Shown: positions 27,165 through 37,382 of the stretch, in pieces
How positions within the stretch are numbered: the stretch's first letter is position 1
Layout of the letters: the number at the start of each line of letters is the position of its first letter
DNA from: Myxococcales bacterium
GTDB lineage: Bacteria; Myxococcota_A; Polyangia; Polyangiales; Polyangiaceae
Length of the DNA stretch: 64,000 nucleotides
Direction of reading: 5' to 3'
NCBI GenBank assembly: GCA_004193285.1
Contig: SECP01000003.1
Coordinates: 1-64,000 of the forward strand
Translations under genes and position numbers: made by a program
Notes under the pieces: model-generated
Told to the model about the DNA's origin: nothing
The model's database searches: none
Seen by the model: the letters and a program-made list of their open reading frames with translations, nothing else

Positions 27165-28778
27165 ATGTCGCGCTTGGCGGCTCCTCGCGCGCTCCTGCTA
27201 ACGGGCGCGTTCTTCGCGGCGCTGGCTTGCGGCTCGCGCACCGGCCTTTTGTCGGGTCAAACGCAGGGCGGAGGGTCGGGCAGCCCGAGCGTCGCTGGCT
27301 CCAGCAGCGAGCCACCGCCCGAATGCGTGAGCAACGTGGACTGTCCGCAGCCTCCGCCGGACCAGTGCGGGGGTGCGGTGTGCGCGGACGGCAAGTGCGT
27401 GATTCCTCCTGGCCCGGTGTGCGTCGACGGGGACCCTTGCACGGTGGACACCTGCAGCGCCGCCGGCTGCGTCTTCGTCGACGCGCGGGTAGACGCGGAC
27501 AAAGACGGCGCATTCGCCACCGGTAATGCGCGCGATCCCAAGGCCGCGCTCGGCTGCGGCACGGATTGCGACGACTCCTCCGCCCAAATCTTCCCCGGCG
27601 CCATCGAGCAGTGTGACGCCGTGGACAACGACTGCAACGGCGTGACGGACGACCTCGCCCGCCTCCTGCCCTCCGATCTTGCCCCCACGCGCGTCTCACC
27701 GCCCGAGGCCACACGCTCCAATTCCACCGGCTTGGCCTTCGACGGTGAGGCGTTCGGCGCGACGATGACGAGCTCGCTGGGAGGCCGCATTCAAGGGCAG
27801 TTCCAGCGCCTGGGAGCGCGCGGACAGCTGCTCGGGGCGCCCCAGCGCATCGCGCGCGTGAACGCGGAGAGCTACGGCGGCCCCCTCGTGTGGTCCGGGC
27901 AGCGCTTTCTGACCGCGTACGAGGACGCCCGGCAAGACCACAACTACGAAATCTATTTCGACCAGCTCAACCGCCAGGGTGAGCGTCTCATCGAGGACCT
28001 GCGCGTCACGAACGCGGACGACTACTCGCTTCGTCCGTCCGTGCTGTGGACGGGGGCGGAGGCGCTCTTGCTCTGGGACGACCGCCGTTTCGAGGGCGAG
28101 GGGGACGCTTCCGTCCTCTTCGGTCAGCGTGTCTCCGCGGACGGCGCGCTGCTGGGGGGCAACGTGCAGGTATCACCCGGCGGGGTGCGAGCGGAGAGCG
28201 CATTCGCGGCGCTCGGTCCGACGCGCGTTGGCATCGCGTTCACCGCTCTCGGCGAAGGCGACGTGCCGACCCTCTCGTTCATGACGACGTCCCGCGCCTT
28301 GGAAGAGCCCGCTCCACCGGTGACGATTCCTTTCGAAAATCCGAACGGAGCCGTCGTGGCCCCGCTGGGTGACGGGTTCGTGGTCACCTTCCACCAGCAC
28401 GCGGGCTCTTATATTGGTCCGTCCATTTATGGCGTGCGAATGACGCAAAACGGCGCCGCAATCGGTAACGTGCAGTCGCTCACCGCCGGCGCGCCGCACG
28501 CGCGCGGCAACGCGACTTTTTCGTACGGGGACCGCTTCGTTATGGTGTGGGCAGACGATCGCGACGGGACGTACCAGCTCTACTCGCAAATGTTCGACGA
28601 TAACCTCGCGCCCATCTCGCCGCGGGAACGCCTGACCACCACGATGTCGAACTCGCTGTCTCCCGTAGTCGCCGCGGCCGCTGACGGCGGGCTCGGCGTG
28701 CTCTACACGGAAGAAGGCGCCGGCACGTCGCAAACGATGTTCACGCGCCTGGACTGCAATATTCCGCAGCAGCTCTGA
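27165..28778 (+). CDS. Lipoprotein with MopE-type Cys/Asp-rich metal-binding motif
   Basis: A 537-residue lipoprotein; the signal peptide ends in AALACGS. Residues 45-100 are Cys-rich. Residues 105-165 contain a MopE-like repeat (DADKDGAF, then GTDCDDSSAQIFPGAIEQC and DAVDNDCNGVTDD), which in other proteins binds calcium or copper. The remaining 370 residues are a repetitive beta-rich region with recurring VWADDRDGTYQLY-like blades (also LLWDDRRFEGE and TAYEDARQDHNYEIY), suggesting a beta-propeller. It starts one base after the stop of the preceding lipoprotein. Confidence 0.8.
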   Translation: MSRLAAPRALLLTGAFFAALACGSRTGLLSGQTQGGGSGSPSVAGSSSEPPPECVSNVDCPQPPPDQCGGAVCADGKCVIPPGPVCVDGDPCTVDTCSAAGCVFVDARVDADKDGAFATGNARDPKAALGCGTDCDDSSAQIFPGAIEQCDAVDNDCNGVTDDLARLLPSDLAPTRVSPPEATRSNSTGLAFDGEAFGATMTSSLGGRIQGQFQRLGARGQLLGAPQRIARVNAESYGGPLVWSGQRFLTAYEDARQDHNYEIYFDQLNRQGERLIEDLRVTNADDYSLRPSVLWTGAEALLLWDDRRFEGEGDASVLFGQRVSADGALLGGNVQVSPGGVRAESAFAALGPTRVGIAFTALGEGDVPTLSFMTTSRALEEPAPPVTIPFENPNGAVVAPLGDGFVVTFHQHAGSYIGPSIYGVRMTQNGAAIGNVQSLTAGAPHARGNATFSYGDRFVMVWADDRDGTYQLYSQMFDDNLAPISPRERLTTTMSNSLSPVVAAAADGGLGVLYTEEGAGTSQTMFTRLDCNIPQQL

Positions 28779-28787
28779 GCCGCGCGC

Positions 28788-29705
28788 TCAAGCCGGGCGG
28801 AGCGTGCGCGGGCCCGCCTGGTGCACCTTGCCGGGCAGCTTGCGCCCTAGGATGCCTTCCGCGACGCGCCCGGCCTCGATGAGCAGATTCAAGTCCACGC
28901 CCGTCTGCACCCCCAAGCCGTCCAACATGTAGACGAGGTCCTCGGTGGCCAGGTTTCCGGCGGCTCCGGGTGCGTACGGGCAGCCGCCGATCCCTGCCAC
29001 GGACGAGTCGAAATCCCGAATGCCGAGCTCCAGCCCGACGAGCGCGTTGGCGAGGGCGGTGCCGCGCGTGTCGTGCAAGTGCAGGGCGAGCTTTTCCGCA
29101 GGAAACTCGCTCAAAAACGCCTGAACCAGCCGCTTCGTCTGCAGGGGCGTGCCGACGCCGATCGTATCTCCGAGCGACACTTGATAGCAGCCGAGCGCGA
29201 GCAGCTGCTCCGCGATGTGAACCGAGCGGCTCACCGGCACTTCCCCCTCGTACGGGCAGCCCCACACCGTCGAGACGTAAGCGCGCACGGAGAGCCCCGC
29301 CGCGAGCGCGGGCGCGACCACCTCCCCGAAGGTGTGCAGCGAGTCCTCGATGCTCTTGTTCGTGTTTTTGCGGTTGTGGGTCTCGCTCGCCGACATGAAC
29401 ACGGCGATCTCTTTGAGCCCGGCCGCGAGCGCGCGCTCGAAGCCCTTCGCGTTCGGCACCAGCGCGGACACGGTGACGCCGGGGGGCACGACCGCGGCTT
29501 TCACCAGCTCCTCTGCGTCCGCCAGCTGGGGCACCCACCGGGGTGAAACGAAGCTCGTTAGCTCGATGCGCGAAAGGCCGGATGCGGCGAGCGCGCGCAG
29601 CAGCTCCACCTTGCCCTCCAGGGGGATGGGCTTCGCCTCGTTCTGCAGCCCATCCCGAGGGGAAACCTCGTAGATCGAGACACGTTCGGGCAAGCTTTCG
29701 AGCAT
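28788..29705 (-). CDS. Hydroxymethylglutaryl-CoA lyase
   Basis: Cleaves HMG-CoA to acetoacetate and acetyl-CoA in leucine degradation. ATG 29705 (MLESLPERVSIYEVSPRDGL) gives 305 residues. The TIM-barrel motifs are clear: SPRDGLQNE near residue 15, HLHDTRGTALANAL with the metal-binding HxH, and the active-site signature GIGGCPYAPGAAGN carrying the catalytic Cys. It is not in a liu-type operon here: purF is upstream on the same strand and no other leucine genes are near. 2-isopropylmalate synthase-like enzymes share the fold but lack the Cys signature. Confidence 0.93.
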   Translation of the reverse strand: MLESLPERVSIYEVSPRDGLQNEAKPIPLEGKVELLRALAASGLSRIELTSFVSPRWVPQLADAEELVKAAVVPPGVTVSALVPNAKGFERALAAGLKEIAVFMSASETHNRKNTNKSIEDSLHTFGEVVAPALAAGLSVRAYVSTVWGCPYEGEVPVSRSVHIAEQLLALGCYQVSLGDTIGVGTPLQTKRLVQAFLSEFPAEKLALHLHDTRGTALANALVGLELGIRDFDSSVAGIGGCPYAPGAAGNLATEDLVYMLDGLGVQTGVDLNLLIEAGRVAEGILGRKLPGKVHQAGPRTLRPA

Positions 29706-29837
29706 CGAACCACAAGCATAGCGCCTCGCGGGCGGCTCGGGGAGTGACGTCGATGAACCGGTCCGGCGCCTGCTGTGCGTGCGCGCCTTCACGATGGCGG
29801 TGAGGGAGCTGCTCGAACGGGCAGCTCCCTCCGGGAT

Positions 29838-31289
29838 TCACACGTCCAGCAGACGCATTTGGCGCTGGCGGGGGTGCGGCGTGAACTCGATCGGGTACTC
29901 GCCCGTCCAGCAGGCGACGCAGAAGCCGTCTTTGGTGAGCGGCTTCTCGGATTGCAGGATGGGCAAACGCGAGCGCTTTTGCTTGGCCGGCCCCGTCTTG
30001 GCTTCCACGACCGACTCGATCATCGCGTCCAGCGGCAAGTACGCGAGCGTGTCACTCGTGATGTACTGGTTGATCTCCTCGACCGAGTGGCTGGCGGCGA
30101 TCAGCTCCCCACGTGTGGGAGTGTCGATGCCGTAGTAGCAGGGCCACTTGGTCGGCGGGCTGGAGATGCGCATGTGCACCTCTTTGGCGCCCGCGTCCCG
30201 CAGCATCTTCACGATCTTGCGGCTGGTGGTGCCGCGCACGATGCTGTCGTCCACCACGACGACGCGCTTGCCTTCCAGGGCCGCGCCGACTGGGTTCAGC
30301 TTCAAGCGCACGCCGAAGTGGCGAATGCTCTGCTGCGGCTCGATGAAGGTGCGGCCGACGTAGTGCGAACGCACGAGGCCGAGCTCGAAGGGGATTTTCG
30401 ACTCCTCCGCGTAGCCAATGGTCGCGGGAACGCCCGAATCCGGCACGGGAATCACCACGTCTGCCTCGACGCCGTGCAGCTGAGCCAGCTTGCGGCCGAG
30501 GTTCTTTCGAGCTTGGTACACGCTCACGCCGTCCAGGATCGAGTCCGGCCGTGAGAAGTACACGTACTCGAAGATGCAGCTCTTGCGAGGCGCATCCGGG
30601 AACGGACGCAGGCTGCGGATGCCCTGCGCGTCGATGATGATCATCTCCCCCGGCTCGACGTCACGCACGTACTTGGCGTCGATCAGGTCGAAGCTCGAAG
30701 GCTCGCTCGCCACCACGTGCGCGCCGCTGTCCGGCATCTTGCCGAGGCAGAGGGGGCGAATCCCCATCGGGTCTCGCGCCGCAATGAGCGAGTCCGGCGT
30801 CAAGCAGACGAGCGAGTACGCGCCCTGCACCTGGGTCAGCGCGTCCGCGATGCGGTCCTCCGGCGCGCGCTGCTGGCTGAGCGCAACGAGGTGGACGATG
30901 GTCTCCGTGTCGCTGCTGGTCTGGAAAATAGACCCGCGCTCTTCGAGCTTTTCGCGCACGCCCTCCGCGTTGGTCAGGTTGCCGTTGTGCGCGATTGCGA
31001 CGGAGCTCCGCGCGTAATCGACGGCGATGGGCTGGGCATTTTTTAGGTAAGAGCCGCCCGCTGTGGAGTAGCGGACGTGACCGATGGCGTTTTGGCCTTT
31101 CAGCCGCGCCAGGTGGTCCGGCGGGAACACGTCGATGACGTGCCCCATACCGCGATCCGAACAGAGCTGGTCACCGTCACTGGTGACGATACCGGCGCTC
31201 TCCTGGCCTCGGTGCTGCAGCGCGTGCAGCCCCAAGTACGTCAGGTTTGCAGCTTCCGGGTGACCGTAAATTCCGAAGACGCCACACAT
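29838..31289 (-). CDS. purF: Amidophosphoribosyltransferase (Fe-S type)
   Basis: First committed step of purine synthesis, making phosphoribosylamine from PRPP and glutamine. The N-terminal Ntn glutaminase has its nucleophile Cys at position 2 (MCGVFGIYG), exposed by Met removal alone. The C-terminal PRTase has the PRPP loop [14 protein letters not shown]. All four [4Fe-4S] ligands of the Bacillus enzyme have counterparts: Cys238 (KSCIFEY), Cys384 (WPCYYGID), Cys457 and Cys460 (FCVACWTG). The Bacillus propeptide is absent, and an in-frame stop lies just upstream of the start. 483 residues. Single gene with a hairpin in its leader. Confidence 0.95.
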   Translation of the reverse strand: MCGVFGIYGHPEAANLTYLGLHALQHRGQESAGIVTSDGDQLCSDRGMGHVIDVFPPDHLARLKGQNAIGHVRYSTAGGSYLKNAQPIAVDYARSSVAIAHNGNLTNAEGVREKLEERGSIFQTSSDTETIVHLVALSQQRAPEDRIADALTQVQGAYSLVCLTPDSLIAARDPMGIRPLCLGKMPDSGAHVVASEPSSFDLIDAKYVRDVEPGEMIIIDAQGIRSLRPFPDAPRKSCIFEYVYFSRPDSILDGVSVYQARKNLGRKLAQLHGVEADVVIPVPDSGVPATIGYAEESKIPFELGLVRSHYVGRTFIEPQQSIRHFGVRLKLNPVGAALEGKRVVVVDDSIVRGTTSRKIVKMLRDAGAKEVHMRISSPPTKWPCYYGIDTPTRGELIAASHSVEEINQYITSDTLAYLPLDAMIESVVEAKTGPAKQKRSRLPILQSEKPLTKDGFCVACWTGEYPIEFTPHPRQRQMRLLDV

Positions 31290-31362
31290 CTGGGTTAGCT
31301 GTGCCTCTCGCTAAGACGGGGCGGGACGACCGTCGGCGCAGCGGTGCCATGAATCGGGGTGG

Positions 31363-31386
31363 GCCGCCAGTCGTCAGACTGCCGGC
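31363..31386 (-). promoter_or_regulatory. Imperfect hairpin in the purF leader
   Basis: Two 10-base arms (31363-31372 and 31377-31386) pair with one mismatch around a GTCA loop, about 75 bases upstream of the purF start. It could shape the 5' leader. It does not resemble a purine riboswitch. Confidence 0.3.
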
Positions 31387-31500
31387 CGTAAGGCCGAGCT
31401 GTGCGGGGGGACCCGTTGAGGTGGGACATTGGAGCTGTGAGGGAGGAGTAACCATCAGCGGTAACAAGTCGAGGCTTACTGAGTATTCTCCTCCTTCTGC

Positions 31501-34500
31501 ATGCGCGCGCTCGATGAGCTGCTCAACTCTTGGCGTTCCAACCCCGACGCCGACGCCACCATCGCCGTTTGTTCGTACCTAGGGAGCTCGAAGCGAGACG
31601 ACCTGATCCGCGAGGTGGGGGCGAGCGCGGAGACGTGGCACGCAGGTAGCGTGGCCGTGATGCTCGCGGTGGGGCGCATGTACCTCGACGCCAACATGCT
31701 GCAGGAGGCCCAGACCAGCCTCGTCGCCGCGGGCAAGGCGGATGCTCGCGACGCGCGTCCGTTTCGCTACCTGGGCGAAGTGCTCTTGCGGCGCGGCGAC
31801 GCGGTACGCGCGGACAAGGTGCTCGCCCGGGCTCTGCAGCTCGGCGGCGCGAACGACGAGGTGCAGCTGTGGCACGAGCGCTCGCTACTTTTCTCCGCGC
31901 TTCAAAAGCGCGTCGGCCCCGAAGCGGTCGCGGCGGAAGTAGCGCGGAGCATGCCTCGCCATGTGTCCGTACCGCCTCCACCCGGCAGCGATCCCTTGCC
32001 GTCGTTCGGGGTGGAAGAATCGACCCGGCCTCGCAACGAAGCGCGCCCTGCTGTCACCGTGGGGCGCAGGCCCACCCTATTGGGGCTCGCGGACGCGAAC
32101 CCGTTGCCGCGCTTCGACAGCGCCCCGGGCAAGGAGAGCGCCGACCCCATCCGCGTCTCCGACTCGGAGCTGATGGAGGGTCCAGCCTTGCCGCCTCCTC
32201 CCGCGGCTGGGTCGACGGACGTCGCCGAGCAGCTCGCGAGCTCGCTGCTTCCGCCGAAGCCCGGCGCGCGGCAACAGGTGTCGGCGGGCACACGACCCGG
32301 CGCGACGCTCAACCGGCCCAACCTCAAGCAGACCCAGGTGGGCGGATTTCAGGCGAGCGGCTTGCCCGCTCCGAAGCCCGCGCCGGTGCCGGTCAAGCCC
32401 GCGTCCGCGCAGCCGGTGGGGAGGCCCCTCCCGGCGGCACGCCCGGCGGCGGTGCCGGTGAGCCCAAAACGCCCGATGCCTTACGACGACGCGGTCACGG
32501 TCATCACACCGCCGCCGTTCAACGCACAGCCGATCCCGGACTCGGTGCCGCCACCACCGATGCCGGTTCCGCCGATGCCCGCGGCGCCTCCGCCGAGCCC
32601 GTTTCGCAGCGCCGCGCCTGCGCCCGCCCCCGCGGTGCCGACATTCAGTCGTGAGGCAGAGACGGTCTCGCCCTTCGCGGCTACGGCGCTCCTCGCGCCG
32701 CCGTCGCCACCTCCGTCGTCGTCGCCCTCCCGCCCCGATTACGCGGTAGATACGTCGAACCCGTCGCCCTCGGTGGTGATGGAGCACCTGGCGCGCGTTG
32801 GATTGTACGAGCCGGGCGGCGGTGCCGCACCGGCATGGGAGTCGCCGCCCAAGCAGAAATCTCGCGGCGCGCTCGCGATGCTGATCGCTACTCTCGTCAT
32901 CGCGGCCGCCGGCGGAGGCGCCTACGCTTACTCGCGCAAGGTCAAGGCCGAGCGCGCCGAGGAGGCGGAGGCGCTCAACGTGCAGGTCGACAAGCTGCTC
33001 AAGACTGGAAGCCCCAGCGACCTGCGCTCCACGGACGATCGCCTCACGCGCGCCTTCGAGCTGGACTCGCGGAGCCAGCGCGCGGGCCGCCTCTGGCTGC
33101 GCAATCGCGTGCTCAATGCGCTGCTCGTTCCGGGGGAAACCCGCGGCATCGACGCCGCGGTTTACCGTGGTCGCACGGTAGGGCTGCCGGAAAAGGACCT
33201 GCTCGTGGGCAAGGTGGCTTCCTTCTTGGTGGAAGGGGACGTGGCCGGCGGCGCGGCCGTGCTCGTTGCCGGGGACAAGAGCTCCGGCATGGACGCGTAC
33301 TACCAGCTGGCGGCGGGGGCAGTGTTGGAGCGCGCCGGCGATCCACGTGCGCTCGAGCGCTACGCGGCGGCGGTGCAGCTCGGTCCCGACCTCGCCCCCG
33401 CGGAGATGCTGCACGCGCGCCTGCTGCTCCTCGAGGCGGGGCCGGATGCCGCGCGTCCCGTGATCGAGTCGCTGCGCAAGCGCACCGGCGACACGCCAAT
33501 CACCCGCGCGCTCACGGCGCTGGCGTGGGTGGTCGCGCCGAATCGTTCGGACGAGCTTCCCGCGGAAGGGCAGCTCCAGCCCGGCGACGCCGAAAAGCTG
33601 CCGGCTCCGCTCGCGGCCGTGCCGGCCATGGTGGAAGCCGGGCGCGCGCTCAACAAGCAAGACTTGCCCGCTGCGTCCCGCTCCATCGACTCGGCCATCG
33701 GCGTCGCGATGACGCCGGCGCTGGCGGCGGGGCTCGGTTTCCTCGCCATCGAAGCAGGGGACGAAGTGGTGGCGCGCAAGGCGGCGCTACGGGCGCTGCA
33801 GTTCTCGGGCGTCTACCCGAAGGCGCGCACCTTGGCCGCGCGCGTCGCTTTGCTCGGCGGGCGCATCGACGAAGCCCAGAAGGCGATCGAAGGGCTGGAC
33901 CCAGCCTCGGCGGACGTCGCGGTGGTGCGCGCGGTCGTCGCTTACGAGTCGCTGGAGAGCGCGGACTTGAAGAGCGCGCTCGAGGCCCTCGGCAACAGCG
34001 CGGTCGGCTCCGCGTTCTCGGCGTTAGACGCGGCCGCCGGCGTGGTCAGTGGCAGCGCGTTCCCAACGCCGGCCGAGATCGAGCAGCTGGCCGCGCCAGA
34101 AAAGCCGTGGGGCGAGCTCGTCGCGATCGACGCCGCCATCGAGACTGGCAACTTGCCGCTCGCGGAGAAGCTACTCGCCAAGCGCTCGGCCGAGACGCTG
34201 CGCCCCGTGCACCTTCGTCGGCTGGCGCGGCTGCGTCGCTTGCAGGGTAAGCTGGATGAAGCGCTACAAGCTTCGGCCGCGTCCGCGGAGGGAGGCATGG
34301 CGCTACCGCTCTTGCTCGAGCGCGCCTACGAGCTCCTCGCCAAAGAAGACGTCACCGGGGCCAAGCAGCTCGCCGCGCGCTACCCGGCGCTGCTGGGGCC
34401 GCTCGCGGGCTGGGTCGGCGTCCTGACGGACGTCGCGAGCAAACAAGCCGCCGCCGCCGCGGTACGACTGACGAAGCTGGATCTGCCGCCCGACGAATCG

Positions 34501-34635
34501 CCGCTCGCGGTGCGGGTGCTCGTCTCGCGCGCGCTGATGGCCGGCCACGACAAGCGAGCCAAGCCTTACCTGGGTATGCAGCTGAAGAAGTTGCCGAAGA
34601 ACCCGGATCTGCTGGCGGCGGCCGCGATCGAGTGA
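31501..34635 (+). CDS. Large TPR-repeat membrane protein with Pro-rich region
   Basis: A 1044-residue protein. Residues 1-140 contain TPR-like helices (MYLDANMLQEAQTSLVAAGK, then PFRYLGEVLLRRGDAVRADK). Residues 150-450 are a long Pro/Ala/Ser disordered linker. One membrane helix lies at about 457-478 (ALAMLIATLVIAAAGGGAYA), followed by a basic stop-transfer. The C-terminal 560 residues are a long TPR-like solenoid (AAGAVLERAGDPRALERYAA, LLERAYELLAKEDV). The N-terminus is predicted cytoplasmic and the solenoid periplasmic. An adaptor or assembly factor is plausible; no enzyme domain is seen. The start codon has no Shine-Dalgarno and is preceded by CTCCTCC. Confidence 0.75.
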   Translation: MRALDELLNSWRSNPDADATIAVCSYLGSSKRDDLIREVGASAETWHAGSVAVMLAVGRMYLDANMLQEAQTSLVAAGKADARDARPFRYLGEVLLRRGDAVRADKVLARALQLGGANDEVQLWHERSLLFSALQKRVGPEAVAAEVARSMPRHVSVPPPPGSDPLPSFGVEESTRPRNEARPAVTVGRRPTLLGLADANPLPRFDSAPGKESADPIRVSDSELMEGPALPPPPAAGSTDVAEQLASSLLPPKPGARQQVSAGTRPGATLNRPNLKQTQVGGFQASGLPAPKPAPVPVKPASAQPVGRPLPAARPAAVPVSPKRPMPYDDAVTVITPPPFNAQPIPDSVPPPPMPVPPMPAAPPPSPFRSAAPAPAPAVPTFSREAETVSPFAATALLAPPSPPPSSSPSRPDYAVDTSNPSPSVVMEHLARVGLYEPGGGAAPAWESPPKQKSRGALAMLIATLVIAAAGGGAYAYSRKVKAERAEEAEALNVQVDKLLKTGSPSDLRSTDDRLTRAFELDSRSQRAGRLWLRNRVLNALLVPGETRGIDAAVYRGRTVGLPEKDLLVGKVASFLVEGDVAGGAAVLVAGDKSSGMDAYYQLAAGAVLERAGDPRALERYAAAVQLGPDLAPAEMLHARLLLLEAGPDAARPVIESLRKRTGDTPITRALTALAWVVAPNRSDELPAEGQLQPGDAEKLPAPLAAVPAMVEAGRALNKQDLPAASRSIDSAIGVAMTPALAAGLGFLAIEAGDEVVARKAALRALQFSGVYPKARTLAARVALLGGRIDEAQKAIEGLDPASADVAVVRAVVAYESLESADLKSALEALGNSAVGSAFSALDAAAGVVSGSAFPTPAEIEQLAAPEKPWGELVAIDAAIETGNLPLAEKLLAKRSAETLRPVHLRRLARLRRLQGKLDEALQASAASAEGGMALPLLLERAYELLAKEDVTGAKQLAARYPALLGPLAGWVGVLTDVASKQAAAAAVRLTKLDLPPDESPLAVRVLVSRALMAGHDKRAKPYLGMQLKKLPKNPDLLAAAAIE

Positions 34636-34638
34636 GCG

Positions 34639-34682
34639 AAAAAAAACCGGGCAAACCGCGCTCAGGATGCGGCTCGCCCGGT
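34639..34682 (-). terminator. Rho-independent terminator for the outer-membrane protein gene
   Basis: On the minus strand, ACCGGGC (34682-34676) and an inner GCGG pair pack against CCGC and GCCCGGT (to 34646), and the stem is followed directly by eight T residues (complement of the A run 34639-34646). It lies 25 bases past the stop of the gene ending at 34708 and also abuts the convergent TPR gene. The clearest intrinsic terminator in the window. Confidence 0.85.
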
Positions 34683-34707
34683 AAGAGGGAAGGATCTTCT
34701 GATTCGC

Positions 34708-35550
34708 TCAGAAGTTGTGCAGGTACGTGAGGCGACCGGCGAGGTGGTTGTCTAGCCCGTACGGCTCGCCCGTCTCGTAACCGACGAACGCGAGCAGCGA
34801 GCTGTTCAGGCCCAGGTTGTTGAACATGATGTTGCCGCCGATCGGGAGCTTGTAGACCTTCTTGGCTTCACCAGACGCGTTCGGGATGCCGACCGAGTCG
34901 TAGTTGAGCTCGATTTGCGGACCGATCGCGATGTAGTCGCTGAGCTTGTAGTCGACGAACAGACGCGAGTTGATCTGGTTGCTCAGACCGTCGAACACCT
35001 TGTAGTTGTAGTACTGGAACCACAGCTCGGCGTAGATGGGCCCGGGCCCGCCGGTCACGTACAGCTGCGGCACGAGCGCCGCCGCCTTGTGCACCGCGAA
35101 GTCCATCTGCAAGCCGATCATCGGCGTGACGACGAACGGGCCGGCGGTGATGGCCGGACCAATGTCGAACTCACCGAAAGAGCTCGTGGCGTATCCAGGG
35201 ACGAGGGCGTTGGTGTAGATGTCCATCGCCAGACCGATGCCGTCGGCCAGCGGCAGCGTGCCGCCGCCCCAGAGCTGGAGGCCGAAGAAGTCGGAGTCGA
35301 TGCGCATCCAACCCGGGGCCGGGGTCGGGCCAGTGGGGGCCGCTTCGGCCGCGGTCGTGGGGGCGGGCTCGGCGGTGGTCGCCGGAGTCTCGGCAACGGG
35401 GTTGGAGGGAGCAGCACCCGCCGGGGCGGGCGGCACTTCCGACGGCGGGGGAGGAGCAGCTGCCGGTGCGGCGTCTTGCGCCAAAGCGGCGGTGGGTACC
35501 AGCGCGGCTAAGGCCGCCAGAGTCGAAAGCAGGGCAATGTTAGTTCGCAT
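34708..35550 (-). CDS. Putative outer-membrane beta-barrel protein
   Basis: A 280-residue secreted protein. Start ATG 35550 is supported by an upstream CGGAGATG ribosome site and yields a Sec signal peptide (LLSTLAALAALVPTAALAQ). A 55-residue Ala/Pro/Thr linker follows, then about 190 residues of alternating strands rich in Tyr, Phe and Gly (YAELWFQYYNYKVFDG, SRLFVDYKLSDYIAIGPQIE) ending in an aromatic residue (LTYLHNF), as outer-membrane barrels do. No specific family recognised. It has its own long upstream region and a strong terminator, so it is probably a separately and highly expressed surface protein. Confidence 0.72.
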   Translation of the reverse strand: MRTNIALLSTLAALAALVPTAALAQDAAPAAAPPPPSEVPPAPAGAAPSNPVAETPATTAEPAPTTAAEAAPTGPTPAPGWMRIDSDFFGLQLWGGGTLPLADGIGLAMDIYTNALVPGYATSSFGEFDIGPAITAGPFVVTPMIGLQMDFAVHKAAALVPQLYVTGGPGPIYAELWFQYYNYKVFDGLSNQINSRLFVDYKLSDYIAIGPQIELNYDSVGIPNASGEAKKVYKLPIGGNIMFNNLGLNSSLLAFVGYETGEPYGLDNHLAGRLTYLHNF

Positions 35551-35745
35551 CACATCTCCGGGTTTTGGGAGTGCCGCGAGGGACGCGCGGCGTCTCTGGA
35601 TGTAGCGGGGATGTAGGCGGGCGAACGTTGCGCGTGCATGTCGCGTTCGTTTCGTCGCAAAGGACCTGAGCAATATCGCTCTGTTCGGTGTTCTGACACG
35701 CAGAGTGTCGGAAACAGGAAACGCTCCTGAAACGAGTCCTGAAGA

Positions 35746-35779
35746 TGTCCGCCGCGTCAGGCGGTGCGACGCGCGGACA
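35746..35779. terminator. Long GC-rich hairpin after pilT
   Basis: TGTCCGCCGCGTC (35746-35758) pairs with GACGCGCGGACA (35768-35779) with one bulged C, a 12-base stem, starting 44 bases past the pilT stop on the minus strand. No T-tract follows. Either a factor-assisted terminator for pilT or an upstream element of the next gene. Confidence 0.4.
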
Positions 35780-35822
35780 CACCGAAGCTCAGCGCGACAT
35801 CTGCGCGAAGCGATCGGCACCC

Positions 35823-36950
<1,128 letters not shown>

Positions 36951-37382
36951 AGCCCTTCAGAGTAATGGGGTTGGGCGCGGCGTGACATAGGGCCGCGCGC
37001 GGCGACGGGTTTTCGCGGGCATCTTGAGGCCCTGCGGGGTCGCGGAAGCGGCGGACTGCTGAGGGCGACTGCCCCGAATGCCTCCCCGGAGCGCTGGCGG
37101 TCGAGGAAGCCAACCCATTGCGCTCCCTGCATTAAAGCCCAAATCGCGACGCGAACACCCGGGCGAACCGCCCACTGGCACAGCTGGCACACCGGGACCC
37201 CCCACGAAAGCCCGGTCTTTCGAGCACCATCGCGCGCGCGGTGGGTGGCACGGAACCTGCTCTAGCTCGACCCGGTTGGTTCGTGGGTCTCTGGAGTCAA
37301 GTGGTTGCGGTGCCTGCCCCGGGGTGGACGGGCGGCGAGTTGAGGAGAGAGGGGGGAGTCTTATCTTAGGACGTGGAGCGGG
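36951..37382. other. 432-base region without a supported gene between pilB and pilT
   Basis: Frames crossing it translate to low-quality Arg/Pro/Gly-rich sequence on both strands, so I call no protein. It contains two close TGGCACA/GGCACA copies near 37176-37191, a G-rich purine stretch near 37343-37360, and a sigma-54-like promoter on the plus strand at 37246-37261. A small RNA or long pilT leader are possible. Confidence 0.5.
37246..37261 (+). promoter_or_regulatory. Sigma-54-like promoter pointing toward the pilB 3' end
   Basis: TGGCACGGAACCTGCT compared with consensus TGGCACG-N4-TTGCW: the invariant GG and GC are present with the correct 10-base separation, and only one core base differs. 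It is on the plus strand, opposite to pilB and pilT, so a transcript would start near 37273 and run antisense into pilB. Confidence 0.4.

Noticed and set aside
31290..31500. Purine riboswitch in the purF leader
   Set aside because: Hairpins are present, but the conserved three-way junction core of the purine riboswitch is not recognisable.
37176..37191. Tandem GGCACA units as a second sigma-54 promoter
   Set aside because: The -24-like part is present twice, but no TTGC follows at the needed spacing.
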